From positions 38,323,356 to 38,387,355 of the forward strand of contig OY855907.1 of the NCBI GenBank assembly GCA_963693305.1: a stretch of 64,000 nt of DNA, written 5' to 3'. This document shows, in pieces, positions 1-10,100 of this stretch; position 1 is the first letter of the stretch; every line of letters begins with the position of its first letter. A model generated the notes under the pieces. That model did not search any database. It saw nothing but the letters and a program-made list of their open reading frames with translations, and was not told where the DNA came from. Source of the stretch: Meandrina meandrites (taxonomy: Eukaryota; Cnidaria; Anthozoa; Scleractinia; Meandrinidae). Made by a program: the position numbers and the translations under genes.

Positions 1-372
1 GGCGCCTGGGAGTGGGGGCTCCCGGTGAGAATTTATTACTATTCTCACTGGGAGTCCTCATGCACGGGCGCCCCTGATTGCGTTGAGATCCCACTTTCTC
101 ATTCCCGCACTTCTGTATATCCTCATGGGAATCTGCTATGCATATTGTTTACGCTAGTTTAGTATAAATAGTCCTGTTTTATCCTGTTTATTCCTCTCTT
201 CGTTAAAACGGACGCCAGACATCATATCGTCGCCCCACCCTCCTCCCCGCAGCGATGGCTAGTCATTGTGCCTTAGCTCCCGCTCCTTTCCGCCTCCGGG
301 CTCGCCTTTTCCCATATCTTATCTCAACCTGGGGCGCCTGGGAGTGGGGGCTCCCGGTGAGAATTTATTACT
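1..372 (+). repeat. Repeated 40-bp block bounding an LTR-like segment
   Basis: The same 40 bases, beginning GGCGCCTGGGAGTGGGGGC, occur at 1-40 and 333-372. Between them is a TATAAATA box (163-170) followed by a C-rich stretch. A TATA promoter bracketed by direct repeats resembles part of an LTR, and TGGGGGCTC inside each block resembles the start of a tRNA-Pro primer-binding site. The element runs off the window edge, no polymerase is visible, and the LTR reading is only an inference. From 373 to 840 no gene is supported; the open frames there have no recognisable domain. Confidence 0.35.
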
Positions 373-840
373 GCTGTGACTGTATCAGAGCATGCATAAA
401 AGTTGTCTTTTTCCTTTCCAAACGTTAACTTTCATAGGCTGACTGCCGTGACTGTATCAGAGAACAGATCTTCATTAGTTCCTTTTGAATTGCAAGGCCT
501 ACAGCTTCTACCTCCTCATCTCTGGCACGACTTTGCAATAAAGAACCGAACGAGCCTGATAATTACGCCAAGAATGCTCGCTGAACAGACGGGTCGGGAC
601 AAAACGAGGACCCCTCAATCTGGACCCCCTTTTGCACTCTTTCTGGACTTCTTTATAAGGGCCCCTTCTGGAGAGGCACTCTTAAAAATTAAAGCCGCAC
701 AACAAGAAGAAGACTTACGCTGCAAGGAGGTTTTTCGACGAAAACGAACGTAAAATAAGAATTGCCGAACCTTACTTTTGTCATCATCGGCTTGCAAAAG
801 TAACACTATTGTGTAGGTGCTGCATTGTCAGCAATGTGGG

Positions 841-1037
841 AGTCGCGGTGGCTTAATGTTTAGTGCGCTGGACTCTGGATCGAACGGTCCAGGTCCTTAC
901 TTTGAAGGCGGAGTAACGAGATAAAGAAGAATAAAATATGTAAGATGGTGATATGTGATTTTGGCAGTGAATTTCCAATTTAAGCAATTGGAATAAAGAA
1001 GCCTGAAAAAAAATCACTAGAGCATCGCACCGGTATC

Positions 1038-1071
<34 letters not shown>

Positions 1072-1140
1072 TGACTTTTTTTTTTTCAGGCTTCTTTATT
1101 CCAACTGCTTAAATTGGAAATTCACTGCCAAGATCACATA
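841..1140 (+). repeat. tRNA-derived SINE with an inverted flank
   Basis: At 846-900 the sequence GGTGGCTTAATGTTTAGTG resembles a tRNA head with an A box. At 1049-1065 GGGTTCGAATCCC is a strong B box. The B-box part is bracketed by an inverted repeat of about 60 bp (about 950-1009 and 1084-1140, sharing CAGGCTTCTTTATTCCAA in one orientation). These are the hallmarks of a Pol III-derived SINE rather than a working tRNA gene, since the A and B boxes are too far apart. Confidence 0.6.
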
Positions 1141-1233
1141 TCACCTTCATATATATCCGCAGTTCATATATGAATCATTTCATATACATTTCATCAATAA
1201 AATATGTAAAAAGATAATCTAGAGTTCAATTTC

Positions 1234-1271
<38 letters not shown>

Positions 1272-1987
1272 TTTAATATTTAATATTTTTAAGGCGAAAT
1301 TAACATGTAAATATGTTCAAATGCTTCTAACAAACCATATGAGTAATATAAATTGAAAGATATGCTATGAATAGTATGATTAATTTAAAACTAATTATTT
1401 ACAATAATTATGTACATAAGGTTAAGGTAAAAAGCTTAAAAATTCAAATAATAAAAACAAATTGGGTCTAGTAAAAATGTATATAAAACATCAAGAGCTA
1501 TTCAAACGCTTTTCTAAATAAAAATGTCTTTAGTTTGGACTTAAAATGGTTAAAATTGTCCTCCTCTCTTATTGCAAACGGCAATTTGTTCCAAAGTGAT
1601 GGTGATGGTGCTTTGAATAAGTCCTTCCTAACTGCCCGGGAGTATTTGCTTTTCTACGCAGAAGTTTACTCAGCGATGACGTCATCGCCAAAAAATGCGG
1701 AAACTGTTGATGTTTTTAAACGTTGACTTAAAACCTTGCTTTTTAAACGAGCCATCTCAACGTCATCTTTGTTTGTTACTATCTTGAAATGGCCAGTTAC
1801 CGAGCCGTTGTCGGTGAACAGTAGTTAAACAGGGAAAACGTGGATAAGTATATGCGAAAAGACTCGGCTCACATCTGATTGGCTGTATGAATTATCTCTT
1901 CATTCTGATTGGCTAAAGCGTCATTTACAACTGAAGCAAAATCAAGGAAAGAACTTCCCTTGATCCAGTGACATCTTACATATCGAA
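1234..1987. repeat. AAT microsatellite and repeat-like DNA
   Basis: A run of about 12 AAT units occupies 1234-1271. A stretch near 1680-1760 reads in one frame like the C-terminal tail of a LINE reverse-transcriptase protein (ETVDVFKR followed after a stop by LKTLLFKR), suggesting a decayed retroelement end. No gene is supported before the TPR gene's stop at 1988. Confidence 0.35.
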
Positions 1988-3394
1988 CTACTCGGAACTT
2001 GAAACGCTTTCGCTGCCCGCAAAGTAATCATTGCTCGAACGAAACTCGCTATTCCGCCATTCCTCATTTTCTTGCTTTTGCATGGCTGACAAGTAGTCGA
2101 TGCGCTTTTTGGCAGGAACAGACTCCAGCTTGAACCCGTGTCGATGGACAAGTTCATTCGCCTCTTGAGCTTTTTCCATCGCCATAGCGACTTTGTCTTC
2201 GCAGAGGTACTGATCAGATCGCAAAAGAAGAAGCTTTATTCTCGTTCCTAACGCCATATTGTCAGCTACTGTGGATTCAACAAAGTCAAGGTTTTTTTTG
2301 GCTTTTAGAATATCTTCTTTTGAGAGGAATTTAACGTTTCTTTCTTCGTTGGAGCGCGATTCCAGCAACAGTGCCGCCATTTTGACGTGAACGTACTCCT
2401 TAAATTCGTCATTTACTGTGTAGTGGCCAGCCATTTCATAAGACTTGTAAGCTTCCTCCTTTGTACCTCGGCGAGCTTCATCATTTTTAGCGGCTGGTAA
2501 AGCGGTAATTAAGGCACCATAGCTGTGATGTAGTTCCGCTTTATCATGAGGGGAGTCCTGACCTTCAAGATACGTGGTTGCTCGTTCCACGCATTTCATC
2601 GCGTTACCAAATTTGCGTTGACGCTTGTAGATCGCAGTTAAAAGATTTAATGCTCGTCCTACTAAAATGCCAGGGTTTTCTAATTGTTGCTCTTGTTTTA
2701 CAACTGATTTTAAAATTCTCTTGGCATCTTTTATATTGTTTTGAAAATAAAAGGCCATTGCTCGCTCAATCTGTAGACTCGCGTCCATGTCAGGATCGGC
2801 AGCCGACCTCAATATCGCCATTTGTCCTTCAACCATTTGCTCATGTCCAACAAAATCTCCCGCGTCTTGCAGATCTTTCAGTTTTGTTATCAGTAAGACA
2901 TATTTAAACGTTTCCATACATCCACGTTTTGGAATAATCGGCATTTCAGAATAAATCACACTGGAGCATTTGGCTTCGTGTTCAAATAAGTCATAATAGG
3001 AGTGGCTATCTGCTGCTACCTCTTCAACTTTGCACGTGGCTGCGTTGTTTTCTTCATCAGACGAGCTGTAACAATTCTTGCAGTTCTGCTGCTTCGATAC
3101 TTTGCCATCAGTACCACATTGAACCGCAGAATAACCTGAAACAATGAGATAAATTTCTGTTCCCTTTTTTTTGATGTCCCAGTTTGCCGTTGTTACACGT
3201 TTCTCGTGTGACGCACATTTTCCGCTTATGATTTCAACATCAGAAGCTGATTTCGTGTTCTGCTGGGTTTCTTCTTCGCTGTTTGCGCATCTGTTAAGCT
3301 TCAGAGTGTGCTCTGTGATATCACTGGAGACATCCTCGACTTCCGTGAAAGAAACAGGATCTCCATCTTTGGAAACTTTTCTTGGAATTGCCAT
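1988..3394 (-). CDS. TPR-like repeat protein, single exon
   Basis: An uninterrupted 468-residue frame starting at ATG 3394; an upstream in-frame GTG is not needed. The N-terminal 140 residues are acidic and low complexity, with a Cys/Ser-rich stretch (QNCKNCYSSSDEE). From about residue 155 the protein is helical with tetratricopeptide-like spacing: YVLLITKLKDLQDAGDFVG, AMAFYFQNNIKDAKRILKS, ALNLLTAIYKRQRKFGNAM, AYKSYEMAGHYT, AMEKAQEANELVHRHGF. The C-terminus is Ser/Glu-rich. TPR arrays act as protein-protein scaffolds, most likely in the cytoplasm. No enzymatic domain, signal peptide or membrane helix is seen. Intronless TPR genes are common in cnidarians, but I cannot assign a named ortholog. 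The length and lack of stops make it a real gene; the TPR assignment rests on pattern only. Confidence 0.7.
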   Translation of the reverse strand: MAIPRKVSKDGDPVSFTEVEDVSSDITEHTLKLNRCANSEEETQQNTKSASDVEIISGKCASHEKRVTTANWDIKKKGTEIYLIVSGYSAVQCGTDGKVSKQQNCKNCYSSSDEENNAATCKVEEVAADSHSYYDLFEHEAKCSSVIYSEMPIIPKRGCMETFKYVLLITKLKDLQDAGDFVGHEQMVEGQMAILRSAADPDMDASLQIERAMAFYFQNNIKDAKRILKSVVKQEQQLENPGILVGRALNLLTAIYKRQRKFGNAMKCVERATTYLEGQDSPHDKAELHHSYGALITALPAAKNDEARRGTKEEAYKSYEMAGHYTVNDEFKEYVHVKMAALLLESRSNEERNVKFLSKEDILKAKKNLDFVESTVADNMALGTRIKLLLLRSDQYLCEDKVAMAMEKAQEANELVHRHGFKLESVPAKKRIDYLSAMQKQENEEWRNSEFRSSNDYFAGSESVSSSE

Positions 3395-4939
3395 CACTTT
3401 CTGTTTCGAGTTAAGTGGCGCTTTTGTACCCTTACATTGAATAAAAAATCTTCAATTTAAAACTTAAATTAAATATTCATGGCTTTGGGTTCAAATAAAG
3501 ATTGCCTCTGTCACTTGCTGTGTTGTCACCTGAAAACGAGACAGCAAAAACAATTTACTTAGTCGGATTCTGTTTATTTCTTTCACATGTGAAGATTTTA
3601 AATTTTGGCGAATTGGGCAGAGAATCTCTAAAATTAAACGCACCAAAATTTTATGCCCAGAAAGGTCAGGGGTAAACATTTTGCAAAGGTTCTTGAAACG
3701 ATTACAACAAGGTAATTTTATCACTTATCACTTCAATATGCATTCTTCAGTTATTTGCTCAAAATCTTATATTTCTCGGCTATCCTGTCTGGTCTATCTA
3801 GTTGCAACAACAAACAAATTTCTTTATAAAGTTGTAAGTGTTAAACCCACGAAAACCCAAAAGCGAATTGTGTTTATAGCATGCATGACAAACAACAGCC
3901 GGAAGTGATCAAAAGTGAAAGTTTTTATGCTTATATATAATCACACCCATGGTAAAATTTAAGCCGTGAAAGCCGTGAAAGCCGTTTAACATCTTGTCGT
4001 TATTTCTAACTTGAAGATTCTTTAAAGTTACGATCAGCTACATTACTAGATATAACTTGTCAGAATGTTGGAGCTAGAATGAACAAGGTTTTCAACCGGC
4101 CGAAGTTTCGGAGGTAACTTTCCGTTTCATGGTCACCTAAATTTTCCCAACACTACGATTCATACTGAAACACTCCGACTTCATTATAGATCGACAATGT
4201 TGAAGTTTCCTAAGGGTAAATAATAAAACAACTCACCGTGATTACTGTATATTAAGCGTGGTGGTGCGCATTTATCAGTAAGCGCAGTAGTATTCCTCTT
4301 CCGTTTTGGCTTCCGCTTTCCAGTGCAGTCGATTATCCTGCGAGCCCTTGGGTTAATCGACCAGCGGAGCAAATCAAAATAACCTTCAAGGTCTGTAGAA
4401 ATCAGTTTCCCACTGTACTGACGGCGATTGTGGAAAATTTCAATAAATTTTGATCAGTGCTTTAGGGAACGAGGAATGACTAGCCTCGCTACAATAGTTA
4501 CAGGAACGCGGAAGTAGTACAGTTCACAATCAGCGACATACATGTCAAAATTGAAATATAGTTGCAAAATTAATTTCTTCCCTTTCCAGCCTTTCAATTC
4601 TTCCAAAAAAACTGAAATAGAAAGACAGTCGTTTCGTTAAAGAGCTATCTCTAAGACCAAATCTTCGCGCGCCTTCATCAGAAAGCTCACTCAGAACGCA
4701 TGCGAAACAATCCACGGCAATAATCATATTGGGGCCGGGCAAATGCAACGAATTTAGAAGTTAATTTTGGAACTGTCGTATGTTATAAGCTGCTGAAACC
4801 ATTTTCATTAGTAGCTGCATTTTTCAAAAGAATGCTGCCATCTGAATCGTTTTCTGGCATGACTATGAAATCATAGGTGCTTCAATATTTGTTGATGACA
4901 GCCTGAAAAACGACTAGGGGGGGGGGGGGGGGGGTGCGG

Positions 4940-5090
4940 CACAAAGTATCAGGGGAAGGCTCGACTTGATTTATACCCCATCGCCTGATGAAAAATAGCA
5001 GTATTGAAGTCGAAACGTCGATCAACACCTCAAAGCGATTCCATGAACGTTCATCTTTCCTGTTACAACGGAGTTACACGATGAACAATG
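4940..5090 (+). repeat. Retroelement-like motif CTGATGA...CGAAACGTC
   Basis: CTGATGA (4985-4991) is followed 20 bp later by CGAAACGTC (5011-5019). This pairing is typical of Penelope-like and other animal retroelement ends, where it can form a hammerhead ribozyme core. Here the stems expected on either side (stem I and stem II) pair poorly, so self-cleavage is doubtful. I take it as a repeat-end fragment. Confidence 0.35.
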
Positions 5091-5295
5091 ATATCTTTTA
5101 CGACATTTCATTCTCGTATCTTAGCGCCGCTTTTTCCTCAGATTTGGGGTGTGGAGCTTAGAACCCCATGATCGTCAAGCTGCTCAGAGCCAGAGCCTAG
5201 AGCCCGGAGTGTTTCTCATAAATCCCGAAAGCTGTTCGGCGGGCCCGAAAAGCTCTGGAGGCTTCTTTGACAAACGCACGCCTGAAGGGTAACAC

Positions 5296-5866
5296 CCGAG
5301 GGGGGGGGGGGGGGGGGGGGACGGGGATGCTCGTCGTCTCGCTTAAGATAAGATAAGATAAGATAAGATACTTTATTAACGTGCAATATACTTAGCTATA
5401 TAGCTAGTTTCCAGATATTCCACGATATTAAAATATAAATTGTTAAGATTAAACTATAAAAATGCTAACTACTATAAAAATACTACTACTACTATGATTA
5501 AAAAAAAAAAAATGAAATAAAGCGTCATTATTTGACTGATCATCATGGTAACAAGCAAATTAATTTAAAACGGGTGGGGTTTAAATTTAGGGGTGTAAAT
5601 TTCGGATTTTGGTCTCGCTTAGGGTGCTCTGGGCAAAATGTTATTATTTTTAGCCGTCAAGGTCTCGTTTAGGGTTGCACGCGGAGAAATAACAAAAAAG
5701 AAAGAATTTTGATTCGTTATAGTTACTCTTACTCTTTTAGGGGTCTGCATAACGTTCGGCCACACCCAGATTGGTCTCTTTTAGGGGTTAAATTCAAAAT
5801 TTCCGACGAGCATCCCCGTCCATTTCATATGGGAGTCCCCCCTCCGGGGGGGGGGGGGGGGGGTTA
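5296..5866 (-). repeat. Poly-G-bounded repeat, copy 1, interrupted
   Basis: A repeat starting with a poly-G run (5299-5320) and GGGGATGCTCGTCG and ending GACGAGCATCCCCGTCC plus another poly-G run (5847-5862). A second copy in the opposite orientation lies at 35128-35437, sharing for example the segment around TTGGTCTCTTTTAGGGGTTAAAT. Copy 1 is interrupted at about 5343-5570 by foreign DNA beginning with a tandem AAGATAAGAT run, which looks like the tail of a reverse-strand retroelement. Confidence 0.65.
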
Positions 5867-6874
5867 ACACCAGAAAAATGGGGGAACTGTCAATGGTCTA
5901 GATTAGAAGTCATATACTCTCTACGGAGTCTATCGTTGAGTTCTAGTCTTGCTAGAATTACATTAAAAAAAAATAAGTAGCCGATTGGCATGATGGAAAC
6001 TGCAGAAAAGGACTTTAGTGTTCGTCAGTAAAATAAAGGGATAATACCAGAAAAGGCAGGACGCAAAAACAGCTGACCACCAGAATATTGAGAAACAAGC
6101 AACTTTAATTATGAAAGACAAATGAGTACATCAGAGTAAAAAGCACCTTGAAATGCGAATTACAATGGCTCAAGAGTCAAACTATTTATAAAATTTTGAA
6201 TTAAGACGTGCGTTGAAACATGTTGATTTAATGAAATCAAAACTGTTATTCTACACGTCTGAATATTTCTTTTGCTTCTCATAATTGACTTTGGAATGCC
6301 AGCCTTACCAAACAAAAAATATGATTAAAACTGCTATTCAGTATTTAACTACATTACAGGGGCAACCCTGATGCAACAACCACATCCTGTGAAATATGCC
6401 ATGTTACCTTGGACACGATAAACAAAATTTGAATGCTTCGTTGTTTCAGGGCTGCTGCTGTATTTATCAGACCAATGTTATATATCTTGTGAGACCAATA
6501 TGTTCAAAAAACCTCAAATCAACTACATATATATTAAAATAACTCTTAAAATTATCACACATGTACTAATAAGTATAATTTAATACAAAGATGATTATAT
6601 TCTTTAAATCTTCAAATCTGGAGTCAAACAAAAATATTTTCTGGTATATATGATATTTTAACACCTCTTGAACAAATGTTTAGTTTATAAGTAATCCACA
6701 ATATACGGATTCTTGTCATGTCAGAATCAGTTAACAATAAAACAATGTTGCCTAGCAACCAGATTTCCTTCGATTTTCCTAGATTAGTCGGGAAGAGGAA
6801 GAAGACTATCTAGGAAGATCAAGGAAGATTCAGCCCACAGGGTACAATAGCTTTTGGGGCAGTCATTCTTTTAG

Positions 6875-6918
6875 CCCCTCCCCTCCCCTCCCCTCCCCTC
6901 CCCTCCCCTCCCCTCCCC
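6875..6918 (+). repeat. CCCCT pentanucleotide array
   Basis: About eight uninterrupted copies of CCCCT, a simple repeat downstream of the phosphate transporter gene. Confidence 0.9.
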
Positions 6919-7199
6919 TGAATAATGTGTATCCCTGGGTAATACTGGCCCGCATTACTACTTCACAAACTCAGGCACAAAGAGCAGAGCTTAACTCTCT
7001 TGTCAAAGTATAACGCCGTAAAGAAGAGCCTAAAACACTTATCGTAAAATTCCCAAGACACCTACATTCTCATTACAATATGAAAGTAGTACATTTTCAA
7101 ACATAGTTGACAGGAACAAAGGAAACCACTAAAACCAGGAGATATATATAGTACTGCTGCTGGCGCTGCGAAATTCCCTTCAGCTGATTGCTATGTGTA

Positions 7200-10100
7200 T
7201 CATATAGCTTCCCGTAATGCAGCATAAAGACCAGCTGATATCAAACCTGAAAGACAGCCATGAAAACTTATGTTAAAATTGAATGTTTTATTATCATAAC
7301 CAAGATGTAGACCACTGCAGTGTTCTACTGGAAATCTGTGAAAGTGGATGGTTCTCCAGTTATTATTTTCTATCCTCTGATAGAACATGATCATGAATTC
7401 TCAATCTTTGGCTTTAAGATACATGAAATTGCAAGTTTGGGACTGCAATCCTTTAGAGAGGCTCCTCTAAGCAATAATCAACTTGGCTGCACCTTGATGA
7501 TCACCAGGTATTTACTCATAGAAAACTTGTGCTCATAGTCTACTATTGTTATAAGTGCTATTGTAAATTTAAAATAATATATATTATAAGTACACTTACT
7601 CCACCACACAGTGGAACTGACCTGCAAATGGCATGGTCACAACCCATGCGAGTATAACATTCCTGAATAACGACCAATCAACGTTTTCTTTGGACCTGAC
7701 TCTTCCAACCATTACAACAGAACCCACTTTACAATGTGTGGTGCTAATCGGAATGCCAAGGTTCGACGCCAATAGGACAGTCATGGCTGATCCAATTTCA
7801 ATTACAAAACCACTGAAACAGATAACACAATCTATTTTTGGAGACTGCAAGATTGTAAGGGTGTGTTTAGAATCATATTTTAACAAAATACACCAATCAA
7901 CAGGACAGTAAGTCTGCATAGAGCTACAAGTAGCAAGACCAAGATATTTACAGTGATGAGTCAAAAATAATTCTCAAAAGTAATGACAGTAACGACCCAA
8001 AAATAAAAATAAAATTATTGATCTGCCTAAAGCATCAATCATAGCTGACATGGCCACAGAATTGAGTGGCATCAGCTCTGCTTGGTTTATAACTTACAAG
8101 ACTGCATCAACATAATAACTATTTCACTGCAAGAAACTTGCCCTTATATTCAATAAGTCAGTTTTATATCAATTTGATTGCGAGTAATGCAAGAAATAGC
8201 AAAAGTAAAACAGATTTAGTCTATCTATCAGCAGAGAGAAGTTCAATCAGACACAAAGCTGACAATTCATGTAGTTCAATTGACAATCAGTTTTTTCTTT
8301 TGTACCTTGAAGGAGTTATAGGAGTGAGATCCTCCCCGACTGTCTTGATGACACGGCGTCCCCACACAAACAGTCCAATGCATATGCCGACACCTCCATA
8401 AACCAAGATCCAGACAGGAATCATAACTTTCTCCTGTATCATGCCTGACCAGTAAATAACCCATAACGAGATCAATGGACCAATTGCATTGCTACAATAA
8501 AGAGAGAAATATATGATAAAGTTGATAAAGTTCAAATTTGTTGCCATCAACATTATTTTTAACTTCTGTGTTTTCAACGTGGCTCAAAACAGTTTCCAGC
8601 ATTTTTCAGCACCTCACCTCTTAGTAGAGAAGCATCACCACAAATATTAACCTTACTGTGTGCTAGCCATAACTCTACAGATGAACCAAATAAAACATTT
8701 ATATAGGAAGCAGTTAAAAAATTGTACTAAGTCGAAAATTTTTCTGCTGGTTCAAAATTTTTTGAACTCGTTTGAAAAATTTTGTACCAAAGTTAAAATT
8801 GAACTACAACAGTTGTTAATAATTGCACATCAAAATCTAAGTCTTGGAAAGTGCTGGAAACTGTCACCAGCCACCTAATTAGTTAATAACTATAACAGTT
8901 GAGGTCAGCATTTACTGGGAATTGCACCATCCAGGGGCTGTTTATTAGCCTGGGATAGACTTACTCTGCTCTTCATTCAGTTACATACATGTAAACATTA
9001 ATACATTTATTTAGTTTGGTCCAAGGTAAGAACACACAGACACAATTTGAAGGGGAAGCCTCCCTGTTATATCAATCCTGTTTTAATTTTTGAGAGAAAT
9101 TGCAGGGACCATATTTTGTCTCCACAGAAAGCAATGCCAAACTTAGAAATGGAATACCATGTTGCAACTCATTTAGTATTGTAAGTATCGTGAAGTAAAT
9201 TATTCCTAGTGATGTAAGTAACTTGATAGTAGTGTCTGTAATTATGTGTTTTGCAAATCATAATAATCAAAAAAAAAGTTAACTCCCCCCCCAAAAAAAA
9301 ATTAAAAAAATTGCAACTCATTTGCATTAATGGACTTAAGGCCCAAATGCATTAGTGTGTGATACCACAGGATTTGGCTCTTACTTGGTGTAGAAGACAC
9401 AGTTCACCTATAACAATAGAGAACAAAAGGACAAAAGAACGAGGAATACAATAAAAACAATAGGTTTGCGAGGCAGTGTTCTATTGTGACGTGTCTTGTG
9501 TCTTCTACACCAGAAGGAGCCCAGGATTCCCACACAAATGATGGTCATTAAGGGACACCTTATACATTTATGTTAACTAATATACCTGACGTCATTTCCA
9601 CCATGAGCAAAAGCTCCAAAGGACGCAGTTAAAATTTGCAAGAATGCAAAAAGCTTTCCAGTTTTGGGTTCATCAGTAACTCTCTTGGGCGTCTGTGCTT
9701 CCATCAGGAGCGACATTCCTCGCGATCTTGCCCTTTCCTTCTGAGCTTCACTGATGCCATTTTCTTGAATGAGTTCCTTGGACTCACAGGGTGATTCATC
9801 AGGGGGATATGTTTCAGCTTCAGCAGTTGGCGCAGTAAAAGATTCAGAACAAGGTAAGGTTAACGTAACTTTGTCGTCTGTAGTTTGGTTTTCTTCTGCT
9901 GCTTCATCAGGTTCTTTTACTTCTTTGTTGTTTGGGAATAAATTAAAAGAAAAATGAATAAATCAACTGAGAGTTGGAAGCGCGATCTTGGGAGTAAAAT
10001 AATTAAATTAATAAACTCACCACTTGTATCTTGTTTATTTTCTTGGTGTTCAGGGACTGCTGCTGACTTGGAAAATGACGCACCTCCATCTGAAGTAGCT

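Larger units (their letters stand above)
3395..7199. other. Intergenic repeat-rich stretch
   Basis: No coding gene is supported here. It holds a poly-G tract (4917-4934), a retroelement-like motif near 4985-5019, a poly-G-bounded repeat (5296-5866), a CCCCT array (6875-6918) and AT-rich DNA (6080-7199) that is probably the 3' UTR and downstream flank of the phosphate transporter on the minus strand. Confidence 0.6.

Noticed and set aside
1020..1075. Functional tRNA gene with strong B box
   Set aside because: No properly spaced A box and no cloverleaf; it is part of a SINE.
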